From CAYVFC01 sp964450715 (GTDB taxonomy: Bacteria > Myxococcota_A > Polyangia > Polyangiales > JAFGIB01): 29,282 bases of DNA. Within the stretch, counting starts at the first letter, position 1. Every line of letters begins with the position of its first letter. The notes beneath the pieces are model-generated. The model was given only the letters and a program-made list of their open reading frames with translations, made no database searches and had not been told where the DNA came from. Shown here piece after piece: positions 14,706 to 22,434 of the stretch. The DNA is taken from assembly GCA_964450715.1 (NCBI GenBank), contig CAYVFC010000104.1:1-29282 (forward strand). Reading direction: 5' to 3'. The translations under genes and the position numbers were made by a program.

Positions 14706-16064
14706 TCAGCCCCGGCGCCTTTTCAGCGACCAGGCCTGGGCGGCCATCTGCACCGGGTCCCAGGGGCTGCTGAGCGGCGGGGTGTAGCTGAGATCGAGCT
14801 CGGCCATTTGCTCGACCCGCATCTGGTTGAACAGAGCCGAGGCGACTACGTCCACGCGCTTGGAGACCTCGGCCCCGTGGTGCCCGACCAACTGAGCGCC
14901 GAGCAGCCGTCCGCTCCGGCGGTCGCCGGTCATCCGCACCCGTATCCGGGTCGCGCCCGGGTAGTAGACCTTGTGATCCCAGGTCTCGCAGTCGACCGAG
15001 AGGGGATCGTGTCCGGCGGTCCGAGCCTCGTCTTCCCTCAAACCCGTGCGCGCCACCACCAGGTCGAAGATCTTGACCACCTGGGTGCCCAGCGTGCCCG
15101 CGAACTCGGCGCTTCCGCCCACGGCGTTCTCGCCCGCCGCCCGGCCCTGCTTGTGCGCGGTGGAGCCGAGCGGGAGATAGGCGTTGCGGCCCAGCAGCCG
15201 GTGATAGGTTTCGGCGCAATCCCCGGCCGCGTAGATGTTCGCCGTGCCCGTGGCCATGGCCCGGTCCACGCGGATGGCTCCCCTCTCGCCGGTCTCGATG
15301 CCGGCCGAGCGCGCCAGCGCGGTTTCCGGGGCGACACCGGTGGCGACGATGACCAGCCCGAAGGCCTTGCGGAATCCGTTGCTGCCGGTCACCAGCAGCG
15401 CCTCCCCGTCCTCGGATATGCTCTCGACGCCTACTCCGGTGGCGACCTCTACTCCTTTTCCGGTGAGCTCGGCCCGTACCAGCTCCGCCAGCTCCGCATC
15501 CACGGTCTGTAACAGGCCGGGGCCGAGCTCGACCGCGGTCACCGACAGGCCGCGGCGGTTGAGCGCGTCGGCCATCTCCATGCCGATGTAGCCGCCTCCC
15601 ACTACCAGCGCGGACGCGGGCTTTCGCTCCTGTAGCCAGCTGCGAATGGCGAAGCCGTCCTGCATCCAGCGCAGGAAGAAGACGCCTGGAAGCGATACAC
15701 CCTGGATAGGCGGGCGCAACGACACGCCGCCGGTACCGATGATCAGCTTGTCGTAGGTCAAGGCGGAGCGCTCTCCCGATGCGGCGACCAGGTCGACCCG
15801 ATGAGCGCCCGGGTCGATCGAGGTGGCGCGCTGCTCCAGCCGTAGGTCGATATCCTCGTTCTCGATCTCGGACGCGGTCCGATGGGCGAGATCCCTCCAG
15901 TCGTCGATCTCGCCGCTCAGGAAAAAGGGCAAACCGCAGATGCTGAAATTCGGGAACCTGTCGGCCACCACCACGCTGATCCGCGCCTCGCCGTCGAGCT
16001 CCCGCGCCCGCAGAGCGGCGCTGATCCCGGCGTCGCTGCCGCCGATTATCACCAGGCGTGTCAT
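14706..16064 (-). CDS. FAD-dependent pyridine nucleotide-disulfide oxidoreductase (CoA-disulfide reductase / NADH oxidase type)
   Basis: Cytosolic flavoprotein, 452 residues, ATG at 16064. The FAD-binding N-terminus is LVIIGGSDAGISAALRARE. The single redox Cys C43 sits in FSICGLPFFLSGEI, which matches the SNCGLPY/F-SGEI pattern of CoA-disulfide reductases and NADH oxidases (Nox, NSR). The NAD(P)H fold is at 152-165 (ALVVGGGYIGMEMA). The second FAD motif IYAAGDCAE is near 277-285. The dimerisation domain includes GTLGTQVVKIFDLVVARTGL, as is typical of the group. Single-Cys chemistry through a Cys-S-S-CoA or Cys-sulfenate intermediate follows from the family. Which substrate (CoA disulfide, oxygen, polysulfide) cannot be told from sequence. 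It diverges from the sigma-factor gene with 257 bp between them. Confidence 0.9.
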   Translation of the reverse strand: MTRLVIIGGSDAGISAALRARELDGEARISVVVADRFPNFSICGLPFFLSGEIDDWRDLAHRTASEIENEDIDLRLEQRATSIDPGAHRVDLVAASGERSALTYDKLIIGTGGVSLRPPIQGVSLPGVFFLRWMQDGFAIRSWLQERKPASALVVGGGYIGMEMADALNRRGLSVTAVELGPGLLQTVDAELAELVRAELTGKGVEVATGVGVESISEDGEALLVTGSNGFRKAFGLVIVATGVAPETALARSAGIETGERGAIRVDRAMATGTANIYAAGDCAETYHRLLGRNAYLPLGSTAHKQGRAAGENAVGGSAEFAGTLGTQVVKIFDLVVARTGLREDEARTAGHDPLSVDCETWDHKVYYPGATRIRVRMTGDRRSGRLLGAQLVGHHGAEVSKRVDVVASALFNQMRVEQMAELDLSYTPPLSSPWDPVQMAAQAWSLKRRRG

Positions 16065-16321
16065 GGCTCTCCTCGTAGCGGGGCGGTTCGAAACCCGCGC
16101 CGCGTTGCGGCCCTACCGCATCTCTTTACAATACCCGGCTGCAGGTCGACGGCGGTGTCGTACGGGCTCCCGTGATAATAACGTGACAACCGCTTCTTTT
16201 GCCTCGCGTCCGGCAGCGTTGTCGATTTTTATCCTTTTTATGAAACCGGTAGGCCCTCCGGCGGATAGTTCCAAATTGAGAGCCGGGTAACGACCGTACC
16301 AACCCACGGGGTCGAGGGACC

Positions 16322-16900
16322 ATGACGACGGCTCAGAGGTGGACGGATGCAGAGCTCAGTCGACGTTGCCGGCAAGCAGACCCCGCGGGATGGCGCGAGC
16401 TCATTCGGCGCCAGACGCCGCTCGTCTACCGCCTGGCTCTGGGGATGCTCCGCGACCCGGTCGAGGCCGAGGACGCCTGCCAGGAGGTTTTCATGAGGGT
16501 CCATCGCTCCTTTGGCAGCCACGACCCCACGCGCACCCTGGCGCCCTGGGTTTCGCGCATCGCTTACAACGTATGCCTGAGGCGCCTGCAGTCGGGCGGG
16601 CGCAAACAAGCCGCGCGCGCCGATCGCGCTCTGCAGGGCGACGTACCGGACGGCCGGGTCGAGAGCCCCGAGCAGCAGGTCGCCGCGCGCGAGGCACACC
16701 GGCTGCTCGGCGCGGCCTTTCACGAGCTTCCGGCCCAGGACCGGGCCTTGCTGACGCTGCGCTACCGCGAGGGGCTGAGCGACGTCGAGGTGGCCGGCGC
16801 GGTCGACATGCCGGTCAACACGGTTAAGACCCGTATCTTCAGGGCCCGCAAAAAGCTGCGCGAGAGGCTCGGCTCCGGGCCGGACCGAGGGGCGAGATGA
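16322..16900 (+). CDS. ECF-type RNA polymerase sigma factor
   Basis: 192 residues. Region 2 is LVYRLALGMLRDPVEAEDAC, then QEVFMRVHRSF and WVSRIAYNVCLRRL. Region 4 is LPAQDRALLTLRYREGLSDV with the helix-turn-helix EVAGAVDMPVNTVKTRIFRA and RKKLRERL. There is no region 1 or 3, as is normal for extracytoplasmic-function (group 4) sigma factors. The ATG at 16322 has GAGGGA just upstream. It overlaps the next gene by 4 nt (ATGA), the usual coupling between an ECF sigma and its regulator. It heads a five-gene operon through 18946 and probably controls it. The ECF subgroup cannot be assigned by eye. Confidence 0.95.
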   Translation: MTTAQRWTDAELSRRCRQADPAGWRELIRRQTPLVYRLALGMLRDPVEAEDACQEVFMRVHRSFGSHDPTRTLAPWVSRIAYNVCLRRLQSGGRKQAARADRALQGDVPDGRVESPEQQVAAREAHRLLGAAFHELPAQDRALLTLRYREGLSDVEVAGAVDMPVNTVKTRIFRARKKLRERLGSGPDRGAR

Positions 16901-17553
16901 GCCGCGAGCACGAGCTGGATCTGGACCTGGCGGTCGACCGCTTTCTAGAAGGAGAGCTGGCTCTGCAGCCGGCGACCGAGTTGCGGGAACAGCTGGCGTC
17001 CGCGGAGCTCGCCGAAGGGTTGAGTCAGGAGCTGTTCCTGCGCGAGTTTTTGGCCACGCTTCCGCCCGAGCAGCCGCCCGCGGGCCTGGTCGAGCGGCTG
17101 CAGCGCGCGCTTCCCGCGGCAAACGGGGAGTCGGAAGAACGGGCCGCGCCGGCCAGTTCGCTTTGGGAGGCGGGCCGTGCGGCCCTGGCAGGCGCTCGCT
17201 GGGCCGTTGCCGGCCCTGCCATGGCGGTGAGCGTACCGCTCGGTCCCTTCCGCAAGCCAGAAACGCCGAAGCCCAGGACGAACGTCGCCATGACTGCACT
17301 CCGGTTTGGCGCCACCTCGGGCAAGGTGCTGCGCCTGGGCGCCACCTCGGGCAAGGTGTTGCGCCTGGGCGCTGCCTCGGGCAGGGCGCTACGTTTCGGC
17401 GGCGCCTCGTCCGAAGCAGCGGTGCGGATAGGCGCGGCTTCCGGTCGAGTGGTGGGTTTTGGCGCGTCGTCGCTGGTCGGGGCGCTCAGGAAGCGATCCG
17501 CGCCCGAGCCGTGGTGGCGGCGGGCGCTCGGCCGGGTCGGGGTAGGGCGATGA
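16897..17553 (+). CDS. Decapeptide-repeat protein in the anti-sigma position
   Basis: 218 residues. An N-terminal acidic/helical part (1-75: DLDLAVDRFLEGELALQP) resembles the start of many anti-sigma factors, but the H-x3-C-x2-C zinc motif is absent. A moderately hydrophobic Ala/Gly/Trp stretch lies at 89-117. Residues 135-195 are six consecutive units of about 10 residues with the pattern [LV]R[LFI]GA[TA]SG[KR]V. At DNA level the units 17311-17340 and 17341-17370 differ at one base, and the third (17371-17400) is diverged. The C-terminus is basic and Trp-rich (WWRRALGRVGVGR). It is coupled by 4-nt ATGA overlaps to the sigma gene before it and the DUF2953 gene after it. An anti-sigma role is inferred from position only; I do not recognise the repeat. 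Confidence 0.82.
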   Translation: MSREHELDLDLAVDRFLEGELALQPATELREQLASAELAEGLSQELFLREFLATLPPEQPPAGLVERLQRALPAANGESEERAAPASSLWEAGRAALAGARWAVAGPAMAVSVPLGPFRKPETPKPRTNVAMTALRFGATSGKVLRLGATSGKVLRLGAASGRALRFGGASSEAAVRIGAASGRVVGFGASSLVGALRKRSAPEPWWRRALGRVGVGR

Positions 17554-18221
17554 CCCTACTGTTCGTTCTACTGCAGGTCTTGGGATGGATGGTCGGGATC
17601 CTGGCGGCTTTGTTGCTGTTGATCGTCGCCCTTCCATTCGACGCGCGGGCGGTGGGCCACCTCGACGACGAGAGCATCGACGGGCTGCTCGCCGTCCGCT
17701 GGGGGTGGGGGCTGCTCGCCGTACGGGCCACCCCGGCCGAGGGATTCTGGCTCTGTGTTCTCGGCCTGAGGATCTGGCGGATACCTGTCGAGGAGGAGAC
17801 GCCGCAGGACGAGGAAGCGGAGGTAAAGGCAGTCGAGACGAAGGCCGCCGGGAAAGAGGAGAAGCCCGAGAAGAAAGAGGACGCGACGCCCGCCACCGCC
17901 TTCCTGCGCTGGGTAAAGGACGAGCGCGGATGGCTGCTCCGTACCGGACGGCGGGCCATCTCGGCCTTGCATCTGCGCCTTCGCTTGCAAGGGGTGGTGG
18001 GGCTCGACGACCCGGCCGATACCTTCGTGCTCTGCGAGCTTCTGGCCCTGGTCGATCGGCTGCCGGGGGTCGCGATCGATCTCGAGCGGGACTACCTGGA
18101 CGACACCTTCGAACTGGACCTGAGCCTGAGCTTCAGGCTCTGGCTTCTGGAGCTTCTGGGGGTGTCGCTGACGATTCTGTTGACGAGGGAGACATGGCGG
18201 GCGCTACGCGCCATGCCGTGA
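17550..18221 (+). CDS. DUF2953 (YtfI-like) membrane protein
   Basis: 223 residues; the ATG at 17550 overlaps the preceding stop (ATGA). An N-terminal transmembrane helix (LLFVLLQVLGWMVGILAALL and onward, about 3-28) is followed by short strands (LLAVRWGWGLLAVRATPAEG). Next comes a highly charged Glu/Lys linker (about 80-112). The C-terminal part, HLRLRLQGVVGLDDPADTFV then CELLALVDRL, has the G-x-D-D-P-A-D-T pattern I associate with DUF2953, and a second hydrophobic segment (LELLGVSLTILL). In Bacillus the DUF2953 protein YtfI is encoded beside the GerW/YtfJ protein, as I recall. Here a GerW homologue follows 26 bp downstream, and this context strengthens the assignment. The biochemical function is unknown; the likely place is the inner membrane. 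Confidence 0.82.
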   Translation: MTLLFVLLQVLGWMVGILAALLLLIVALPFDARAVGHLDDESIDGLLAVRWGWGLLAVRATPAEGFWLCVLGLRIWRIPVEEETPQDEEAEVKAVETKAAGKEEKPEKKEDATPATAFLRWVKDERGWLLRTGRRAISALHLRLRLQGVVGLDDPADTFVLCELLALVDRLPGVAIDLERDYLDDTFELDLSLSFRLWLLELLGVSLTILLTRETWRALRAMP

Positions 18222-18247
18222 GAGTTTCGAGAAAGGAGAGATGGGAT

Positions 18248-18538
18248 ATGGACAAGATCAAGGAGCTATTTCTGGCCGTGAGCGAGCGTTTGACCAGGCT
18301 AGCCCGCGGCAACGCTGTGGTAGCCAAGCCGCTTTCGGTGGGCGACCGGCACATCGTCCCGCTCTGCGAGCTGAGCCTCGCTTTTGGCGGGGGCGGTGGC
18401 GGCGGCGAGGGCACGGAAGGCGGAGCCGAGGCCGGCGGTGGGACCGGCGGCCTGTCGGGAGGTGCGGCCAAGGCCAGCCCGGTGGCCATCCTGGTCGTGG
18501 ACGACGGCAAGGTCCGGCTGGAGAGAGTCGGCAGGTAA
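18248..18538 (+). CDS. GerW/YtfJ-family protein, short paralogue 1
   Basis: 96 residues, ATG at 18248 with GGAGAG about 7 nt upstream. The family layout is visible: an amphipathic N-terminal helix (KIKELFLAVSERLTRLARGN), then VVAKPLSVGDRHIVPLCELS (residues 24-43), a glycine-rich loop (46-73) and the closing strand SPVAILVVDDGKVRLERV. In Bacillus the family member GerW (YtfJ) is needed for normal spore germination. Here the C-terminal helix found in YtfJ is missing. It lies between the DUF2953 gene and a second GerW gene. The family call rests on pattern; function in this organism is unknown. Confidence 0.85.
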   Translation: MDKIKELFLAVSERLTRLARGNAVVAKPLSVGDRHIVPLCELSLAFGGGGGGGEGTEGGAEAGGGTGGLSGGAAKASPVAILVVDDGKVRLERVGR

Positions 18539-18550
18539 AAGGAGAGAGCG

Positions 18551-18946
18551 ATGGAAGAATTGAAGACACTGGTGGACTCGGTCAGCGAGCAGCTCTCGTC
18601 GGTTGCCAATAGCGACGTGGTGGTGGGCTCTCCCCTGGAGCTCGGCGGCGTGACGGTCGTACCCATCTCCCGCGTTAGCCTCGGTCTAGGCGCCGGGGGC
18701 GGCGAGGGCGAGGGCCCGGCCGAGGGGAGCGGGAAGAAGCACGGCGGCTCCGGCTCGGGCAAGCGCGGCAGCGCCGGCAAGGGCAGCGGCGGCGCCACCG
18801 GCGGCGCCGGCAAGATCCGGCCGGTGGCCGTGGTGGTGCTGGGAGCGGAAGGCGTCGAGGTGCTGCCCATCGACGAGAGGACGGGAAGGCTAGACAAGCT
18901 GCTGGACAGGATCCCGGAGCTGGTCGAGCGGTTCAAGGATATGTGA
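18551..18946 (+). CDS. GerW/YtfJ-family protein, full-length paralogue 2
   Basis: 131 residues, ATG at 18551 with AAAGGAGAGAG in front. The N-terminal helix LKTLVDSVSEQLSSVANSDV is followed by VVGSPLELGGVTVVPISRVS and LGLGAGGGEGEG. A Gly/Ser/Lys-rich low-complexity loop spans about 56-90. The closing strand IRPVAVVVLGAEGVEVLPID leads to a C-terminal helix (GRLDKLLDRIPELVERFKDM). This complete arrangement, including the C-terminal helix, matches Bacillus YtfJ as I remember it. It is the last gene of the ECF-sigma operon; two repeat blocks follow. The charged linker of the DUF2953 partner and the Lys-rich loop here could interact, but that is speculation. Confidence 0.87.
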   Translation: MEELKTLVDSVSEQLSSVANSDVVVGSPLELGGVTVVPISRVSLGLGAGGGEGEGPAEGSGKKHGGSGSGKRGSAGKGSGGATGGAGKIRPVAVVVLGAEGVEVLPIDERTGRLDKLLDRIPELVERFKDM

Positions 18947-18950
18947 CGAC

Positions 18951-19135
18951 AGTGGGGCCTGCCCCACTGCCGTCATCCCGACCGAGTTGTCATCCCGACC
19001 GAGCCGTCATCCCGACCGAAGGGAGGGATCTCTAGATGGGGCCTGCCCCACTGTTGTCATCCCGACCGAGTCGTCATCCCGACCGAGTCGTCATCCCGAC
19101 CGAGTCGTCATCCCGACCGAAGGGAGGGATCTCTT
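18951..19135. repeat. Two blocks of 17-bp GTCATCCCGACCGA tandem repeats, each headed by a GGGGC palindrome
   Basis: Block 1 begins with the palindrome AGTGGGGC/GCCCCACT (18951-18968), followed by three copies of GTCATCCCGACCGA (18972, 18989, 19006) and AGGGAGGGATCTCT. Block 2 has TGGGGC/GCCCCA (19037-19050), then four copies (19056, 19073, 19090, 19107) and the same tail. The period is 17 bp. ATCCC and GGGAT at the ends can pair. The composite unit has been duplicated with a changed copy number. The gap 18947-19261 holds nothing else clear. A 37-codon frame from ATG 19152 overlaps the sulfotransferase start as ATGA but is unconvincing. Confidence 0.92.
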
Positions 19136-19261
19136 TCAAAACAGGGAGTCGATGAAGCTGCGCGCTCATCTGGTCCTGAGCTTGAAGAAGGTCCCGGATC
19201 GGATAGGCTGGGGCGCCAGCGACGTCGAACGCCGCATTGCTTTTCCGCCTGGCGGGTCGAG

Positions 19262-20386
19262 ATGAACAACTACCTGAGCATTTACGATTCCATTCTCAAG
19301 ACCTTCGGTTTCCGGTTGAGGCCGGTAGGGACCTTTTTTCTCTTACAGGCCGTGCACGGGATCGACGCCGGCACGCGGCTGATAGACGACCTGCTCTATC
19401 CGGGGTACCGGCAGCTCTCCATCGACCGCCCCGTTTTCATCATCGGCAATCCCCGCAGCGGCACCACCTTCCTGCATCGCTTCCTGCTGGAAACCGAGCG
19501 GCTGGCCGCCTTCGAGCTATGGCAGATGCTGCTGCCGGCCATCTCCGCCCAGAACGCATTAGGGGGGATGGTCGATTCCTTCGCGCCGCTCTCCCCGGCC
19601 CGCTACCACGGCTCGGACGCGCATCAGACCAGCCTCCGCGACGTGGAGACCGACGACGTGGCTGCCTTTTTCCACTACCTGGACGGCGGTTTCGCCTGGT
19701 CCTACTTCCTGGCCTGGGACGACGACTGGGGCAGCGAGAAGTGCATGAAGATCTTCGACGAGGAGAAGGAGGACCCGGAGTACCGCGCGAGGCTCTACGC
19801 CTTCATGGAGAGCAACTGGCGCCGGAGCATGTACCGCAAGCAGAAGGAGCGCTTCGTGGCCAAGAGCAGCCTCTTTACCCTGAGGACGCAATCGCTGCTG
19901 CGCCGCTACCCCGACTGCAAGTTCATCTACATGGTGCGCGATCCGCTGGAGACCATCCCTTCCGGGCTGTCGTTGATGACGAGCGTGCTGGAGCGCTCTT
20001 ACAACCTGTTCGAGGATGCCGAGCCCGAGCGCCTGCGCCGGTATCTGGAAAACCTCTACCGCGCCTCCTGTTACATGTACGAGAAGTTCGATCAGGTGCA
20101 GCGAACCACGCCGATACCGGAAAAGAACCTGCGCATCGTCACCTATCCCGATCTCTCCCGCAGGCTCGAGCCCACGGTTCTCGAGCTGATGGACTTTCTG
20201 GAGCTGAAACCCGTCGAGGGATTCTACGACAAGCTGAAGAAGCAGGCCGAGAAGCAGCGTACCTACAAGAGCGCCCACAAGTACTCCCTGGAGAAGTACG
20301 GTCTGACCGAGGAACGCATACGCAAGGATCTCGCCTTTGTATACGACAAGTACGACGTGGTGATGCCGCCGCCGGCGGATGCGTAG
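19262..20386 (+). CDS. PAPS-dependent sulfotransferase family protein
   Basis: Transfers a sulfonate group from 3'-phosphoadenylyl sulfate to an acceptor, which cannot be deduced here. 374 residues. The 5'-phosphosulfate loop is FIIGNPRSGTTFLHRFLLET (59-78, PRSGTT at 64-69). The 3'-phosphate site is MVRDPLETIPSGLSL (224-238, R226 and S234). A basic, Tyr/Lys-rich C-terminal region includes TYKSAHKYSLEKYGL. The layout fits the Sulfotransfer_3-like bacterial enzymes. There is no signal peptide; a hydrophobic N-terminal stretch (VGTFFLLQAVHG) could associate with the membrane. The ATG at 19262 is chosen because the frame is well coded from there, though the ribosome site is weak. No PAPS-synthesis genes are in the window. 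It lies 55 bp before the C25 peptidase. Confidence 0.88.
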   Translation: MNNYLSIYDSILKTFGFRLRPVGTFFLLQAVHGIDAGTRLIDDLLYPGYRQLSIDRPVFIIGNPRSGTTFLHRFLLETERLAAFELWQMLLPAISAQNALGGMVDSFAPLSPARYHGSDAHQTSLRDVETDDVAAFFHYLDGGFAWSYFLAWDDDWGSEKCMKIFDEEKEDPEYRARLYAFMESNWRRSMYRKQKERFVAKSSLFTLRTQSLLRRYPDCKFIYMVRDPLETIPSGLSLMTSVLERSYNLFEDAEPERLRRYLENLYRASCYMYEKFDQVQRTTPIPEKNLRIVTYPDLSRRLEPTVLELMDFLELKPVEGFYDKLKKQAEKQRTYKSAHKYSLEKYGLTEERIRKDLAFVYDKYDVVMPPPADA

Positions 20387-20441
20387 CGCACCGAATCGAG
20401 CTATCATCGGCCCACAGACCACCTACCGAGGGGCCGAGACC

Positions 20442-22259
20442 GTGGATACCGCTTTTCGCCGCCACGTGCGTTTGCACATCACCGTTTGCTTTCTGGCCGT
20501 CGCCGCTCCGTGCGCCTGCGCTACGGAGAGCCACGAGAAGGCGGGCACCGACGCCGCGGCACCCGCCTCCGGAGGGTCGTCCGGGCAGGCCGGCGCCTCC
20601 GGATCGACGGGGGAGGGCGACGCGTCGGTCGGCGAGGTCGATGCGGGCGAGGGCGGCTCCGGCGGCGGCGGCGGCGACGGCGGTGACGGCAGCAGTGACG
20701 AGGTGGTGCCCGAGCTTCCCTGGCCGGAGATCGCACCGTCCGCATCCGCCTACCTGATCCTGTACGATGACGCGCTCTCGGAATCGGCCGCCGAGCTGGC
20801 TGCCTACCGCGAGACCACCGAGGCCTCGGTGCAGATGCTCTCCATGTCCGAGGTGGAGGCCGAGCACGGCAGCGCCGACCTGGCCGAGGCCATCGAGCTG
20901 GCGATCGAGGCATGGGCCGGCGAGCTGGATCCGTCGCAGCCGGCAAGCGTGCTCCTGCTCGGCGACGCCCAGGCCGTACCGCCGCGGGAGCTGCCCGGGG
21001 TATCCAGCACCGTGGGCCCCTCCATCACCAGCGACAACCCCTACGCCGACCTGGACGGAGACGGCATCCCGGATCTGGCCCTCGGGCGCATCCCGGCGCT
21101 GACCGACCAGGAGGCCGGGGTGATCATCGACAAGATCATCGCCCACGAGTCGGAATACGAACCCGGTCCCTGGAATAAACGGATCAACCTTTTCGCCTCC
21201 GAAGGCGGCTTCGGAGCTGTGATCGACCAGGTGATCGAGGACATCGCGCTGCAGATCATCGATCCGCTGGACAACGCCTACGACATCACCATGACCTACG
21301 GCAGTCAGAGCTCGGAATTCGTTTACCCCCCGGAAAAGCTCTCGGACAAGGTCTACGAGCGCATGAACGAGGGCTCGTTCTTCATGGCCTATGTCGGCCA
21401 CGGGTACCAGGCCGGCTTCATGCCCATGACCTGGAACGGCGTGACCTATCCCATCTTCGACACCGCCGATCTGCAGAACCTGAATGCCGAGCACCGCCTG
21501 CCCTTTCTCGCCTTCATCGCCTGCAGCAACGCCACCTTTGACGCTGCTGAGGACTCCATCGCCGAGCGCATCCTGGGTCAGCCGGGCGCCCCGGGCTCGG
21601 TCTTTGGCTCGACCGAGATCAGCCATCCCTACGCCAACACCGTGCTGGTGCGCGAGGTCGCCCGCAACCTGCTGGAGACCGACTCGCCCCCGGTGACGGC
21701 CGGCGAGCTGTACCTGCGCGCCAAGCAGACCACCATCTCCAACCTGGACGCCATGCGCCAGCTCATCGACTCCCTGGCCGTGGGGCTGCTGGGGGGCGAC
21801 GATCCGGATGTGTTGCTCGAGGAGGCGCTGCAGATGTACGTGCTGTTGGGCGATCCGGCCATGCGCCTGGTCTATCCGCCCTATCGCGCCACCGTAACCA
21901 CCGACAAGCCGCAGTACGGACCGCGCGAGACGGTCGCGGTCTCCATCGATACGGGCGGTCTCGGGCAGGGCACGGCGCTGGTCACCCTGGAATCGGCCCG
22001 TGGGCAGTTCCTGAAACCCATCCAGCCCGTTCCCGCGGACGGCGATCCCGCCCGCGACAGCGTCATCGAGCAGAATTACCAGAACGCCAACAATAAGGTC
22101 ATCGACTTCTTCGAGCAGAGCTTCACCGGCGGCAGCATCTCCACCGTCTTCACCCTCGACCCTTCGCTTCCCGCCGGCGTCGCCTATTACGTGAAGGTGC
22201 TGGCGACCGGAACCCGCCGCGATGCCGTCGGCGTCGGCTCCTTCGCCCTGGTCCCCTAA
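20442..22259 (+). CDS. Secreted C25 (gingipain-family) cysteine peptidase
   Basis: 605 residues from the GTG at 20442, which has GAGGGG about 7 nt upstream; the frame is open back to 20379, inside the sulfotransferase gene. A signal peptide (about 8-26, LHITVCFLAVAAPCAC) ends at Cys residues that could be acylated, though the lipobox is imperfect. A Gly/Ser/Ala/Asp spacer (30-88) tethers the catalytic part. TSDNPYADLDGDGIPDLALG and RIPA (197-219) are the typical C25 substrate-domain motif. The caspase-like dyad is H320 in MAYVGHGYQAG and C361 in FIACSNATFD. VLLGDPAMRLVYPP closes the catalytic domain, and an Ig-like C-terminal domain follows. Gingipain-type specificity for Arg or Lys is not implied. 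There is no C-terminal T9SS sorting domain that I can see. Confidence 0.87.
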   Translation: MDTAFRRHVRLHITVCFLAVAAPCACATESHEKAGTDAAAPASGGSSGQAGASGSTGEGDASVGEVDAGEGGSGGGGGDGGDGSSDEVVPELPWPEIAPSASAYLILYDDALSESAAELAAYRETTEASVQMLSMSEVEAEHGSADLAEAIELAIEAWAGELDPSQPASVLLLGDAQAVPPRELPGVSSTVGPSITSDNPYADLDGDGIPDLALGRIPALTDQEAGVIIDKIIAHESEYEPGPWNKRINLFASEGGFGAVIDQVIEDIALQIIDPLDNAYDITMTYGSQSSEFVYPPEKLSDKVYERMNEGSFFMAYVGHGYQAGFMPMTWNGVTYPIFDTADLQNLNAEHRLPFLAFIACSNATFDAAEDSIAERILGQPGAPGSVFGSTEISHPYANTVLVREVARNLLETDSPPVTAGELYLRAKQTTISNLDAMRQLIDSLAVGLLGGDDPDVLLEEALQMYVLLGDPAMRLVYPPYRATVTTDKPQYGPRETVAVSIDTGGLGQGTALVTLESARGQFLKPIQPVPADGDPARDSVIEQNYQNANNKVIDFFEQSFTGGSISTVFTLDPSLPAGVAYYVKVLATGTRRDAVGVGSFALVP

Positions 22260-22263
22260 CCCC

Positions 22264-22300
22264 CGCTGTTGTCACCTCGACCGAAGGCAGAGGTCTCTTC
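22264..22300. repeat. Degenerate copy of the GTCATCCCGACCGA-type intergenic repeat
   Basis: CTGTTGTCACCTCGACCGAAGG followed by CAGAGGTCTCTTCC has the same order as the 18951-19135 blocks (CTGTTGTCATCCCGACCGA then AGGGAGGGATCTCT), with compensating changes: ACCTC here pairs with GAGGT, where ATCCC pairs with GGGAT in the others. This is covariation in a dispersed hairpin repeat, here just after the peptidase stop. Confidence 0.6.
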
Positions 22301-22399
22301 CCCAAAAGCTTCCAGGCCGCTTACCAAAGGCCGTTTTCCAAAATCGTCAATTTATTGAAATCATTTATTAAAAACAGGCAAATGATTTGGCATGCGTCC

Positions 22400-22423
22400 T
22401 TGACATACGCTTTCGTATGTTAA
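22400..22423. promoter_or_regulatory. 24-bp palindrome overlapping a TTGACA box: probable repressor operator
   Basis: TTGACATACG (22400-22409) and CGTATGTTAA (22414-22423) are inverted half-sites with one mismatch, around CTTT. The first half-site contains a perfect -35 hexamer TTGACA (22400-22405). Seventeen nt later AAAGAT (22423-22428) could be a weak -10, placing transcription start near 22435, the chosen ATG. A symmetrical site over a promoter of fatty-acid genes is what TetR-family regulators of beta-oxidation use; the regulator is not in the window. The upstream DNA (22330-22400) is AT-rich. Confidence 0.6.
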
Positions 22424-22434
22424 AAGATGTCCAG

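Noticed and set aside
16079..16102. GGTTCGAAACC with flanking GC pairs, resembling a tRNA T-arm (possible attachment-site remnant)
   Set aside because: Only the T-loop-like core matches. No acceptor stem, CCA or rest of a tRNA is present, and no integrase lies nearby.
16242..16267. TGAAAC and GGATAG boxes before the ECF sigma gene, as an autoregulatory ECF promoter
   Set aside because: Spacing and the -10 sequence do not clearly fit a known ECF promoter class, and no second copy in the window supports it.
19152..19265. A 37-codon frame overlapping the sulfotransferase start as ATGA
   Set aside because: No family resemblance, and overlap of this kind arises easily. The preceding repeat region makes a real gene unlikely.
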